From Gemmatimonadota bacterium (lineage in GTDB: Bacteria > Gemmatimonadota > Gemmatimonadetes > Gemmatimonadales > GWC2-71-9), in NCBI GenBank assembly GCA_009692115.1, contig SHZU01000003.1, positions 99,079 through 163,078 of the forward strand: a stretch of DNA of 64,000 nt, in the 5' to 3' direction. The notes beneath the pieces were generated by a model, which saw only the letters and a list, made by a program, of their open reading frames with translations, was not told the DNA's origin and did no database searches. The position numbers were made by a program, and so were the translations under genes. Positions 1 to 8,070 of the stretch are shown in pieces (within the stretch, counting starts at the first letter, position 1; every line of letters begins with the position of its first letter).

Positions 1-494
1 TGCGAGCCACGGCCGATCCGCTGTCCGAGAGCTTCGATCCGAGGTATAAGGTCAAGGACTCCGGTCACGGGGCCTTTACCCCGTTTATCCGGCTTTGGTA
101 CACCGAGAAGTATCCCGCGCTCGGCACCCCGATCCGGTTGGCCAGCGGTCGTGAGGCCCAGTTGATCCTGGCCGAGGCCAAGACCTATCCGGGGCCGCAG
201 CTGGACGTCGCTGGCGCGTTGGGGATTCTGAACGCCCGCCGCGGTCAGCTCGGACTGTCCTTGATCCCGGCGACGACCAACACGTCTCCGTTGGTGGCTC
301 GGACCGCGGTGATCAATGAGCGCCGGGCCGAGTTGTCGTTCGAGGGCGGCCACCGGACCAACGATCTGCTCCGGTACGCGCTGCCGTGGAAGGGCGCCAA
401 CGGCTCGACGAAGGTTGTGAATGAGTTCGACGGTCGGCCGTACGGCACGACCACCTGTTGGCCGCTTCCCACCAAGGAAGCCAACGGGGCCTGA
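1..494 (+). CDS. RagB/SusD family outer-membrane nutrient-binding protein, 3' part
   Basis: This is the C-terminal part of a gene that begins before the window; the reading frame is open from base 3 and ends at TGA 492-494. The translation has the typical SusD/RagB C-terminal layout: a helix REAQLILAEA, then a loop leading to ERRAELSFEGG-R-NDLLR, the ER-EL-EG-R--DL-R signature that closes these domains. SusD-like proteins are surface lipoproteins that cap a TonB-dependent SusC transporter and hand it oligosaccharides or peptides. The partner SusC would be expected upstream, outside the window. The substrate cannot be read from this fragment. Confidence 0.88.
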   Translation, partial: RATADPLSESFDPRYKVKDSGHGAFTPFIRLWYTEKYPALGTPIRLASGREAQLILAEAKTYPGPQLDVAGALGILNARRGQLGLSLIPATTNTSPLVARTAVINERRAELSFEGGHRTNDLLRYALPWKGANGSTKVVNEFDGRPYGTTTCWPLPTKEANGA

Positions 495-520
495 TCGGCT
501 CTTTAGGTTTGCGAGGCGAA

Positions 521-558
521 GAGGCGAGGGGCCGGGAAACCGGCCCCTCGCCTCGTTT
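521..558. terminator. Rho-independent terminator, probably bidirectional
   Basis: A perfect 15-bp inverted repeat (521-535 with 540-554) encloses a GAAA tetraloop and is followed by GTTTC. It lies between the SusD-like gene and the convergent aldo/keto reductase gene, so it can end transcription from both sides. Confidence 0.75.
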
Positions 559-563
559 CAGGG

Positions 564-1613
564 CTACCCGTCGCCGGCCTGGGCGTTGAGGTCGTATCGC
601 ATGATGGCAGCATGCCGGCCGCTCAAATCCCGCTCGGCCCCATAGACATCCCCGAACGGACCGGGGGCGGGTCCGGTCGCTTCAGCCAGGGAGGTCCGGT
701 CGGCGTCGGTCAACCGGAGGGCCAATGCCGACCGGAGTTCCTGGGCTCGCTCGGCGCTCGGCATCCCGACGATTATGGCCGCGACACCGGGCCGGTCGAG
801 AATGATCCGAGCGGCCACCGCCGACACCTCGACCCGGTGGCGGTTTGCGATTTCCGCGACGACCGCCAATATCCTCTGAAACACCGGCCATCCGCCGAGG
901 TCGTCGATCACGAGCCGGTACTTCACCAACGAGCGATTGAGAAGCTCGAGCGGCTCGGCCCGGCCGAGCCAACGCCTCGACAGAAACCCGCCCGCCAGCG
1001 TCCCGTAGCAGAGCAGGGCCACGTTGCCGCCTTGGCACGCGGCCGCCAAGCCTCGGGCGGGGCGCTGATCGAGGATGGAGTACTGGAGCTGCATCGAAAC
1101 GACCGGCACCCGAATGGCCAGGAGCTCGTGGAGCCGGGGGGTGTCGAAGTTGGTCAGGCCGATCAGCCGGATCTTTCCGTCTCGGGCCAGGTCGCCCAAG
1201 TACCCTAGCACCTCGGCGTAGCGCGCGACTCGGTAGTCCCACCAATGGAACTGGACCAGGTCAAGCCGCTCGAGGCCGAGCCGGGCCAGGGATCGGTCGA
1301 TGATTCGCTGGACGCCCCGGCGGTTGAGGGTGGGGAGCGTGGCCAGGTCGGGCACGAACTTGGTGTGAACCTGAGGCGGAGCCTGGCCCGCCGCCAGCCG
1401 GCGCCGAACGTACTCGCCGATCGTCGCCTCGACGCCGGTATAGATGTCGGCGCAATCAAAGGTGGTGAATCCCTGGTCCAAGAAGCTATCCCATCGGGAA
1501 AACAGCTCGGACCGCTCCAGAGTCCGATCGGCGTGGCCGGCCGAGAGTTGCCAGCCGCCCAGAATAACCCGTGGAATCGAGTACCCGGGTCCCAAATCGA
1601 TCAGTGGCATCAT
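564..1613 (-). CDS. Aldo/keto reductase
   Basis: A 349-aa NAD(P)H-dependent TIM-barrel oxidoreductase of the aldo/keto reductase superfamily. The catalytic tetrad can be placed: Asp53 and Tyr58 in FDCADIY, Lys85 in HTKFVPD and His123 in VQFHWWD. The cofactor end is suggested by the LIGLTNF and IIVGMPSAE stretches. Its ATG (1611-1613) overlaps the TGA of the upstream minus-strand gene (ATGA), so the two are probably translated together. The substrate is unknown; the family covers sugars, aldehydes and ketosteroids. Confidence 0.9.
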   Translation of the reverse strand: MMPLIDLGPGYSIPRVILGGWQLSAGHADRTLERSELFSRWDSFLDQGFTTFDCADIYTGVEATIGEYVRRRLAAGQAPPQVHTKFVPDLATLPTLNRRGVQRIIDRSLARLGLERLDLVQFHWWDYRVARYAEVLGYLGDLARDGKIRLIGLTNFDTPRLHELLAIRVPVVSMQLQYSILDQRPARGLAAACQGGNVALLCYGTLAGGFLSRRWLGRAEPLELLNRSLVKYRLVIDDLGGWPVFQRILAVVAEIANRHRVEVSAVAARIILDRPGVAAIIVGMPSAERAQELRSALALRLTDADRTSLAEATGPAPGPFGDVYGAERDLSGRHAAIMRYDLNAQAGDG

Positions 1614-1951
1614 CCGGCGAGCGGCTCGCCGGATTCTTCGCTATGCCGGAACGTCCGCTTGCCGGTTCGGGAAATCCGATAGATCGCGCCGCAGTGGACG
1701 TCGGGGCAGGCGATGTCCGAGTCGGTGGTCATCCAATCGTTCCGGTGGGTTTCCCGTTGCTTTGCCGGCAGCAAGGGCAACAGGGCCGCCATGGCGTACA
1801 GGGGAAAGCCCTGACCCGTCGGAAAGGCGATCCGGCCGCCGTGGACCTCGAAGTAGTCACCGACCTGCTCGTGACAGAGCATTCGGCCCCGGCCCTCGAT
1901 CACTTCGACCCGCAGGTCGTACAGACTGAACTGGTCGGATCCGGCGGTCAT
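1610..1951 (-). CDS. TIGR04076-family small protein
   Basis: A 113-aa protein whose layout fits the TIGR04076 family: an N-terminal YDLRVEVIEG strand, a VGDYFEV segment, FPLYAMAALLPLLPAKQRE, DWM-TDSDIACPD and a C-terminal IYRISR. The ATG at 1949-1951 was chosen over upstream starts because AGGGAGA lies just before it and homology begins there. Members are found in diverse bacteria and archaea with no settled function; several neighbour oxidoreductases, as here, where the gene is coupled by an ATGA overlap to the aldo/keto reductase. A redox-related role is only a guess from context. Confidence 0.75.
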   Translation of the reverse strand: MTAGSDQFSLYDLRVEVIEGRGRMLCHEQVGDYFEVHGGRIAFPTGQGFPLYAMAALLPLLPAKQRETHRNDWMTTDSDIACPDVHCGAIYRISRTGKRTFRHSEESGEPLAG

Positions 1952-2253
1952 GGCATTCTCCCTGGGGGTCGAGCCGAAAAGTAACGGGGCGGCGGGCCCG
2001 CCGAGCCCGATTGTGCTAGGACACTGATACGGTGGCTCGGGGTTTGGGTTGAGACCCGATATGTCTCCCAAGCGGCCCGGGCTCCTCCTCCCTGTGCGGC
2101 TGGCCGATCCGATCAACCCGCTGGCCGCCCAGCGCCGAACCATGTTCTAGGCCCGCGTTTCCTTTTATCCTGGCTTGGTTTAGGTTCCCCGACTCGATCC
2201 GGTCCGCTGGGATTCAGGGACCTTCACCCTCGGCCACGGGTGGCTACCGACCG
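1952..2253. other. Intergenic region between divergent units
   Basis: This 302-bp gap separates the minus-strand TIGR04076 gene from the plus-strand pepA and must hold promoters for both. It contains a 12-bp GC palindrome at about 1989-2000 and a 29-codon ATG ORF at 2061-2150 with no clear ribosome-binding site and no recognisable product. I could not assign a confident -35/-10 pair. Confidence 0.4.
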
Positions 2254-3738
2254 ATGCCGTTTGCCTCGACCATTTCCGTTCTCTCCGCTGAGTCATACCG
2301 CGGCCCGCTGCTGATTCTGCTGGTTCCACAAGCCCCGCTGCCGAGTTCGCTTCAGCCGCTCGATCACCAGACGGGGGGTGCTCTGAGCCGGGTGTTGGCT
2401 AGCGGGGATTTTTCCGGCAAAAAGGATGAGACCGTCACCCTCTATCCGACCGGCGACATCCCCCGGATTCTGCTGATTGGGTTGGGCAAGCAGCCGGACC
2501 GCGCGTTGATTCGGCGGGGAGCCGCGATCGGTGCCAAGCGAGCGCGGGTTCTTGGCGCGCCGCGCGCCGCGCTGGGGTGCCCGGCCGAATCCCGGGCCGG
2601 CGTCGCCACCAAAGACGCCTTCCAGGCCCTGGCCGAAGGCGCGTGGCAAGGGGCCTGGCACTTCGCTGAGATGAAGCGGCCGCCCGAGGATCCCAAACCG
2701 GCGTTCGAATCGATCGAAATCCTGGCCGAGGCCGCTGATCGGGCCGACGCGGAGGCCGGCCACCGCCTGGGCGCGGCCATTGGGGCCGGGCATCAGTTTG
2801 CCCGCGGGGTCCAGGTGCTTCCGCCTAACGTACTTACCCCGACGAAGCTCGGCCAAACGGCTGCCGACCTCGCGGCGCGGTATGGTTTCGGCTGCACCGT
2901 CCTCGATCAGGCCGGGTTGGTCGCCGAGGGCATGGGCGGGATTCTCGCGGTCGGGCAGGGGTCGGCTGAGGAGTCGCGGTTCATCGTGCTCGAATACCGT
3001 GGTTCGAGCGCGGCGCCGATTGTCCTGGTCGGCAAGGGCGTCACGTTCGATACCGGCGGGATCTCGATCAAGCCGGCCCAGAGCATGGAGGACATGAAGT
3101 ACGACATGTCGGGAGCGGCGGCCGTCCTGGGCACCTTCGACATGCTGGGGCGGCTCAAGCCGGCGGTGTCGGTGATTGGGCTGATTCCGAGCGCCGAGAA
3201 CATGCCGTCGGCCACGGCCTATCGCCCGGCCGACGTGGTGACGAGCCATTTGGGTAAGACGATCGAGATCATCAACACGGACGCCGAGGGACGGCTGTTG
3301 TTGGCCGACGCCCTGTCGTATGCCCGCCGTTACCAGCCGGCCTGTGTCATCGATATCGCCACCCTGACCGGCGCGATCGGGATCGCCCTCGGTCACACCG
3401 CCTCGGGCGTGATGGGGAACGATGCCGCGCTGATTCGGGAAGTGATCGAGGCCGGGCAGCGGGCGCACGAGCGGGCCTGGGAGTTGCCCCTCTGGGACGA
3501 ATACCGCGAACTGATCAAGTCCGACATTGCGGATGTCAAGAATTCCGGCGGCCGGGCCGCCGGAAGCATCACGGCCGGGTGGTTCCTGAAGGAGTTTGTC
3601 GAGGGCTATCCGTGGGCTCATCTCGACATCGCGTCCACGGCCTACACCGAACGCGATGACGCCGCCATGGTCAAGGGCCCGACCGCGATGGGCGTCCGTC
3701 TCTTTTCCGAGTTTGTGTTGGCTCGGGCCGGCGCTTAA
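2254..3738 (+). CDS. pepA: Leucyl aminopeptidase (M17 family)
   Basis: A 494-aa cytosolic di-metal aminopeptidase that removes N-terminal residues from peptides. The M17 signature NTDAEGRL is at residues 341-348. Metal ligands line up with E. coli PepA at a constant offset of nine: Lys261, Asp266, Asp284, Asp343 and Glu345; the catalytic Lys273 and Arg347 are also present. The N-terminal macro-like domain occupies about residues 1-165. Length is normal for the family (about 480-505 aa). Two bases separate its stop from the GTG of the lipoprotein gene downstream. Confidence 0.97.
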   Translation: MPFASTISVLSAESYRGPLLILLVPQAPLPSSLQPLDHQTGGALSRVLASGDFSGKKDETVTLYPTGDIPRILLIGLGKQPDRALIRRGAAIGAKRARVLGAPRAALGCPAESRAGVATKDAFQALAEGAWQGAWHFAEMKRPPEDPKPAFESIEILAEAADRADAEAGHRLGAAIGAGHQFARGVQVLPPNVLTPTKLGQTAADLAARYGFGCTVLDQAGLVAEGMGGILAVGQGSAEESRFIVLEYRGSSAAPIVLVGKGVTFDTGGISIKPAQSMEDMKYDMSGAAAVLGTFDMLGRLKPAVSVIGLIPSAENMPSATAYRPADVVTSHLGKTIEIINTDAEGRLLLADALSYARRYQPACVIDIATLTGAIGIALGHTASGVMGNDAALIREVIEAGQRAHERAWELPLWDEYRELIKSDIADVKNSGGRAAGSITAGWFLKEFVEGYPWAHLDIASTAYTERDDAAMVKGPTAMGVRLFSEFVLARAGA

Positions 3739-3740
3739 CA

Positions 3741-4319
3741 GTGTGGTGGCGGCTGGCGGCACTCGGCGGCGCCGCAGCCACGATCGCGTGCGGCGGGGGA
3801 TCGACGGCGCCCGCGGACGAGGCGCCGTTCGATTTCGAATTCACCGACGTCGCCGGGGATACGGTCGCGGCCACGGCCAACCCTGAGGCGCTCAAGGGCA
3901 TCGATGTGCTCAAGGTGTCGGGCCGAATCGACCGCGATAAGTTGATCGTAGTCCTGGAGTTTGCCGAGGCGCCGGCGCCGTGGAGTGCCAGCGAGCCGAA
4001 CTCCCTGGATGGCTTCATCGACTTCGACCCCGACATCACCGGCGACCTCAAGACCACCAGCGGCTACTACCTCGATCTTCGGGACAACGGCGCGGGCCAG
4101 GCAGCCCTGGTGGGCGTGAGGCAGCGAACCGTGACCCTGGTGAAGGTCAGGTTCGACGGGACTCGGATGGAAGCGGAAATTCCCCGCACGGCCATCAGCT
4201 CGACGCGGGATTCCGACAACCAGCTGCAGATGGCGGTCGAAGTCGGTCCTCGAGGCCGGTCTCCCTCTGACCGGTCACCCAATGTCGGGTCCCACACCCT
4301 GAAGCCTCCGACCCCGTGA
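3741..4319 (+). CDS. Predicted lipoprotein, unknown function
   Basis: A 192-aa protein starting at GTG 3741. The N-terminus has a short hydrophobic stretch ending in TIAC, so Cys17 is a plausible lipidation site and the mature protein would be membrane-anchored. The rest is beta-rich with acidic motifs such as DFDPDITGD, resembling secreted beta-sandwich domains, but I do not recognise the family. It starts two bases after pepA and its TGA overlaps the GTG of the receptor gene that follows, so it probably acts with or is co-expressed with that receptor. Confidence 0.7.
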   Translation: MWWRLAALGGAAATIACGGGSTAPADEAPFDFEFTDVAGDTVAATANPEALKGIDVLKVSGRIDRDKLIVVLEFAEAPAPWSASEPNSLDGFIDFDPDITGDLKTTSGYYLDLRDNGAGQAALVGVRQRTVTLVKVRFDGTRMEAEIPRTAISSTRDSDNQLQMAVEVGPRGRSPSDRSPNVGSHTLKPPTP

Positions 4320-6166
4320 TCCGGACCCTGGCGGCGGCGGGGATCGTCCTGGTTGCGGCGGGTAGCCTGGCCGCGCAGGTCCCGGACTCGGTGCGGGCCG
4401 ACACGACCGCCCGGGACTCCACCGACTTCTCGGAACTCTTCCTCAAGACCTTTGAGGCTGGACGACACCGCGTCCCGGTGTTTCCGCGGCTGGGCCGCGC
4501 GGAGTTGATGGCGCCGCTGGGCCGGATCGTATACCACCGCGATTCGCTCGAATGGCATAACATGGCCACGTTGTCGGATCTGCTGGCGAAAGTGCCGGGC
4601 GTGTTCGTCTGGAGGGGCGGCTGGCTCGGCCGGCCCGAGCCGATCAACTTTCAGGGCCGGGCCACGGCCTCGATGGAACTCGTCATCGACGGGGTCCCGT
4701 ACCAACCGCTCGGCCCCGATAGCGTCGCCGTCGACCCCAGTCTCTTGCCGATGACGTTTTTCGACCGGGTCGAGATCGAGCGCCTCCCTGGTCAACTTCG
4801 GGTCCACCTGTTCTCCCGGCGCCACGACCGCTTACCGCCTCGTACCAGGGTGGGGGTAGCCAGCGGCGATTTTCAGATCGCGCGGTATATCGCCTCGCTC
4901 GAAAAGCGAACCGCCGCTGGCTTCGGCTATGTCGTGGCGGCCGAGCACTTGGCGGTCCCGCTGCGAAGCGGCGACCAAGGCTCCTATTCCAATACCCAAA
5001 CCTGGTTTCAGGCCAGCTACGCCCCAGTGGGCCGGATCAAGGCCATGGTCCAGCTGTTCCGTTCGGTACCGAAACGCGAAGATGTGGTGGCGCTGTCGGC
5101 CACGGGAGGCGTCAATCCGGCCGGGGACACATTATCCCAGGGCCTCGATGGTCACCGCGCCGACTTTCAGGCCAGTGCCGTGTACCAGGCGAGACCTGAC
5201 GGACTCGGGTTCCGCGGCGTCGCGATCGCCGGCAGCAGCAGTTGGCGCGAGGATTCCACGGCCGTGTCCCTGGGAGGGCCGAACCGGCACGTCAAATATG
5301 TTGACCAGCAAGTTTGGCAACTCGGTGGCCAAGCCGGCTTTCGGACCCGGACCAGTAACCTCGAAGCGCGGGCATGGTACCGCAATCGGTGGACACCCCT
5401 CGAATTCCGGGCGACGGCCGCGAGCACGCCCGCTCGAGCCTTCGGAGCCGATCTCGAGGGGGTGTACCAGCGGCATGACGGCGATCGGCGCTCCGCGTAT
5501 CTGAGTGGGCGAGTCGGCGTCAATGGGCCGGGCGGGCTTCGGATCGGCGCCATGGGTCGCACCGGCTCGCGGGTGGTGTACCCGATGCTGGCCGCCGCCT
5601 CGGCTGTGCCACTGACCGATCTGGCCGGGACGGTCGCTTGGGAGCGAGCTCGGGTCGGCGTGGAGGTCGGGTATTGGCGAACGGCTGCCTTCTCGCCGGA
5701 GCGGTATCCACTCTATCGAACGATCGACACCATCGGACCATCGGGACCCACGCGGTGGCTGACGGTGGCCGGCCGAGTGGCGCCGAAGCAGTGGTTCATT
5801 CTCGATGGCTGGTATAGCAACCCGATCGGAACCAAGCCCGAGGGCATACCCCCGACCCATTCGATCGTCAACCTGACCATTCAGAGTCGGTTCTTGCCGA
5901 CCTTCCGAAGTGGGATCTTCGGACTCAAACTCCAGGGGTCGATGGAGACCTGGGGGACCGGAGTCATCGGGCGGGACCAGAAGGGTCTCCCGATTACCGA
6001 GCGGGGTGCCACCTTTTTCCGGGCGCAGATCCAGCTCAAGATCGGTGATTTCATCGCCTACTACGATCGGGCCAACTTCCAAGCGGCTCGGGCCGGATAC
6101 CTCCCCAATCTTCCGGTGCTACGCCTAGCCAGTTCCTTTGGGGTCCGTTGGGAGTTCGCCAACTGA
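4316..6166 (+). CDS. TonB-dependent receptor-like protein with plug domain
   Basis: A 616-aa predicted outer-membrane protein. Residues 1-20 form a signal peptide ending in SLAAQ. A plug-like domain follows, with LSDLLAKVPGVFV, INFQGR, MELVIDGVPYQP and the strand FFDRVEIERLPG at about residues 85-160. The remainder has the alternating pattern of a beta-barrel. No N-terminal carboxypeptidase-like domain is seen and no clear TonB box. The GTG start overlaps the lipoprotein stop. At 616 aa it is shorter than typical TonB receptors (650-1000 aa), so it may be a reduced or specialised member. The ligand is unknown. Confidence 0.72.
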   Translation: MIRTLAAAGIVLVAAGSLAAQVPDSVRADTTARDSTDFSELFLKTFEAGRHRVPVFPRLGRAELMAPLGRIVYHRDSLEWHNMATLSDLLAKVPGVFVWRGGWLGRPEPINFQGRATASMELVIDGVPYQPLGPDSVAVDPSLLPMTFFDRVEIERLPGQLRVHLFSRRHDRLPPRTRVGVASGDFQIARYIASLEKRTAAGFGYVVAAEHLAVPLRSGDQGSYSNTQTWFQASYAPVGRIKAMVQLFRSVPKREDVVALSATGGVNPAGDTLSQGLDGHRADFQASAVYQARPDGLGFRGVAIAGSSSWREDSTAVSLGGPNRHVKYVDQQVWQLGGQAGFRTRTSNLEARAWYRNRWTPLEFRATAASTPARAFGADLEGVYQRHDGDRRSAYLSGRVGVNGPGGLRIGAMGRTGSRVVYPMLAAASAVPLTDLAGTVAWERARVGVEVGYWRTAAFSPERYPLYRTIDTIGPSGPTRWLTVAGRVAPKQWFILDGWYSNPIGTKPEGIPPTHSIVNLTIQSRFLPTFRSGIFGLKLQGSMETWGTGVIGRDQKGLPITERGATFFRAQIQLKIGDFIAYYDRANFQAARAGYLPNLPVLRLASSFGVRWEFAN

Positions 6167-6331
6167 AGCCGAAGTGACCTAATCGCCCGGTTTCTCGTCT
6201 CTAAGAGTTTGTGCCACAATCGCTTACGACGTTTTTTCTCGCCGGGGTCCGATTCGGGCCGGCCAACCAAAGGGCTACCTCCGCGCCGGGCGTTCCGGTA
6301 TCTTCCGTGGCTCTGGGTGAAGGAGTTCGGC

Positions 6332-7204
6332 GTGGCGTACAGTATGACCGGGTTTGGAGCCGCCGAAGGGGCGGTCGGGCAGGGCATCCTGAGGATCGAA
6401 CTCAAGTCCGTCAACCACCGCTATCTGAGTCTCTCGCTCAAGGCGCCGAGCGAGTTGGTGGCCATGGAGCACGAGATTCGCGAACGGCTGCGCCGCGATT
6501 TCGAGCGCGGGCATTTCTCGGTGTCGGTTCGCTGGCTCGAAATGCCGGGGCGACAGAGCGGGCCGCGCGTCGATCCAGTCGGCACGGCTGCCGCCATGGA
6601 TCGGCTTCGGGCATTGGCCGTCGCCGCCGGGGTCGAACCGACGATCAGTCTCGAACTGCTGAGCCGTCAGTCGGAGGTGTTTATGTCCGCCGACCCCGCG
6701 GCCGCGGTTGAGTGGTCGGCCGTCGAAGCCGTATTGGCCCAGGCCATCGATGAGTGTCGGGAAACCAGGCGTCGGGAAGGTGGGGTTCTCTCCGCCGACC
6801 TCACGCTCCGGCTGAGCTTGATTCGGGGCCACGCGGCCCAGGCGGCCGAATTGGCGCCGGCGCGGTTGATCCGGGAACGCGATCGTCTCCGGACCCAGGT
6901 CGCCCAATTGTTGGAGGGGCGAACCGTCGACGAGGGCCGCTTGTCGCAGGAGTTGGCGTTCTTGGCCGACCGGCTCGATATCACGGAGGAGTTGGTGCGT
7001 CTCGCGGCCCACCTTGACGCCAGCGACGCCGCATTGGTCGCCGATCGACCGGTCGGCAAGCAACTCGGTTTCTTGGCCCAGGAAATCGGACGCGAAGTGA
7101 ACACCATCGGGTCCAAGGCTAACGAAGCCGCGATGCAGCATCTCGCCGTTGAGATGAAAGGGGAGTTGGAACGATTCCGGGAGCAGCTCGAGAACTTGGC
7201 CTGA
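6332..7204 (+). CDS. yicC: YicC-family endoribonuclease
   Basis: A 290-aa protein with the conserved YicC N-terminus YSMTGFG and the YicC C-terminal DUF1732 region (LG-LAQEIGREVNTIGSKAN-A, ending near LKGELE-like residues). The GTG at 6332 was chosen because AAGGAG lies nearby upstream and the family starts at this motif; the longer open frame upstream is not homologous. YicC/YloC proteins are RNases linked to RNA turnover and stress survival. It sits directly before gmk, as in many bacteria. Confidence 0.93.
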   Translation: MAYSMTGFGAAEGAVGQGILRIELKSVNHRYLSLSLKAPSELVAMEHEIRERLRRDFERGHFSVSVRWLEMPGRQSGPRVDPVGTAAAMDRLRALAVAAGVEPTISLELLSRQSEVFMSADPAAAVEWSAVEAVLAQAIDECRETRRREGGVLSADLTLRLSLIRGHAAQAAELAPARLIRERDRLRTQVAQLLEGRTVDEGRLSQELAFLADRLDITEELVRLAAHLDASDAALVADRPVGKQLGFLAQEIGREVNTIGSKANEAAMQHLAVEMKGELERFREQLENLA

Positions 7205-7218
7205 AGCCGTTTCTGCTG

Positions 7219-7839
7219 GTGCTTTCGTCACCATCCGGCGGTGGGAAGTCGACTATTGCCCGCCACCTGCTGGCCGGCCGGGACGATGTGGCGTACTCGA
7301 TCTCGGCCACCACCCGGGCGATCCGGCCGGGCGAGATTGATGGGCGGCACTACCACTTCCTCGGCCGGGACGAGTTCCTCCGGCGGGTGGCGGCGGGCGA
7401 CTTTCTGGAATGGGCGGAATACGGCGGGCAGTGCTATGGTACCCTGCGCTCCGAGGTCGACGCCGGACTCGGTACCGGTCGGCACGTCGTCCTGGATATC
7501 GAAGTGAACGGCGCCGAGCAACTGCGGACCCGGTTCGAGAATGCGGTGCATGTGTTCGTGCTGCCGCCTTCGGGGGCCGCGTTGGTTGGACGCCTGCGGG
7601 CCCGGCGGACGGAGGATGACGCCGCCTTGGCCAAGCGGATCGACATCGCGACCCGTGAGTTGGCGGTGGCCGACCGCTACGACTATGTCGTGGTCAACGA
7701 CGACCTGGTCGAGGCCGTGGCTGACGTGGCGGCGATCATCGACGTCGAGTCGCGGCGCCCCGCGCGGCTGGCAAATTTGCGGCAAGTCATTACGGCAATC
7801 CGGGCTGGATTGACCGGCGCAGTACCTAACGGAGGATGA
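7219..7839 (+). CDS. gmk: Guanylate kinase
   Basis: Phosphorylates GMP to GDP with ATP. The P-loop is SSPSGGGKST near the N-terminus, followed by SATTRAIRPGEIDGRHYHF, the GMP-binding region, and FLEWAEYGGQCYGT. The GTG at 7219 is the first standard start codon in frame, but it leaves only one residue before the first beta-strand. A CTG at 7201, overlapping the yicC stop, would restore the strand FLLVLSS and may be the real start. Length (206 aa) is normal. The genes yicC, gmk, rpoZ and coaBC follow the order seen in many bacteria. Confidence 0.93.
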   Translation: MLSSPSGGGKSTIARHLLAGRDDVAYSISATTRAIRPGEIDGRHYHFLGRDEFLRRVAAGDFLEWAEYGGQCYGTLRSEVDAGLGTGRHVVLDIEVNGAEQLRTRFENAVHVFVLPPSGAALVGRLRARRTEDDAALAKRIDIATRELAVADRYDYVVVNDDLVEAVADVAAIIDVESRRPARLANLRQVITAIRAGLTGAVPNGG

Positions 7840-7840
7840 C

Positions 7841-8068
7841 ATGGAAATTGTGACCCCGACCGATGCCGCACGGCATGCCGGCACCAAGTATCGGAGCATT
7901 TTGGTGGCCGCTCGCTTTGCCCGGATGGTCAATGAACTGCCGAAGGAGCGCCAGGTCCAGTTGGAGCAGGCGCACGGGTACAAGAAGCTCACGACGCTGG
8001 CGCTCCGAAAACTCGCCGCCGGCGAGTTGTCGTTCCGGGAATTGCGGCGCCGTCGGTCCGAGGTCTGA
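7841..8068 (+). CDS. rpoZ: RNA polymerase omega subunit
   Basis: A 75-aa small protein one base after gmk, preceded by a good ribosome-binding site (GGAGG). The stretch GTKYRSILVAARFARMVNE corresponds to the omega helix that binds the beta-prime C-terminus, and the motif KLTTLALRKLAAGEL matches the usual position of the E-K-T-A-L-E-A-A-G-like helix. Omega aids RNA polymerase assembly and is part of the ppGpp site in some bacteria. The position between gmk and coaBC supports the call. Confidence 0.9.
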   Translation: MEIVTPTDAARHAGTKYRSILVAARFARMVNELPKERQVQLEQAHGYKKLTTLALRKLAAGELSFRELRRRRSEV

Positions 8069-8070
8069 CC

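Noticed and set aside
2293-3762. 489-codon open frame antisense to pepA
   Set aside because: pepA on the + strand has all catalytic residues; the antisense frame has low-complexity composition and no start signal.
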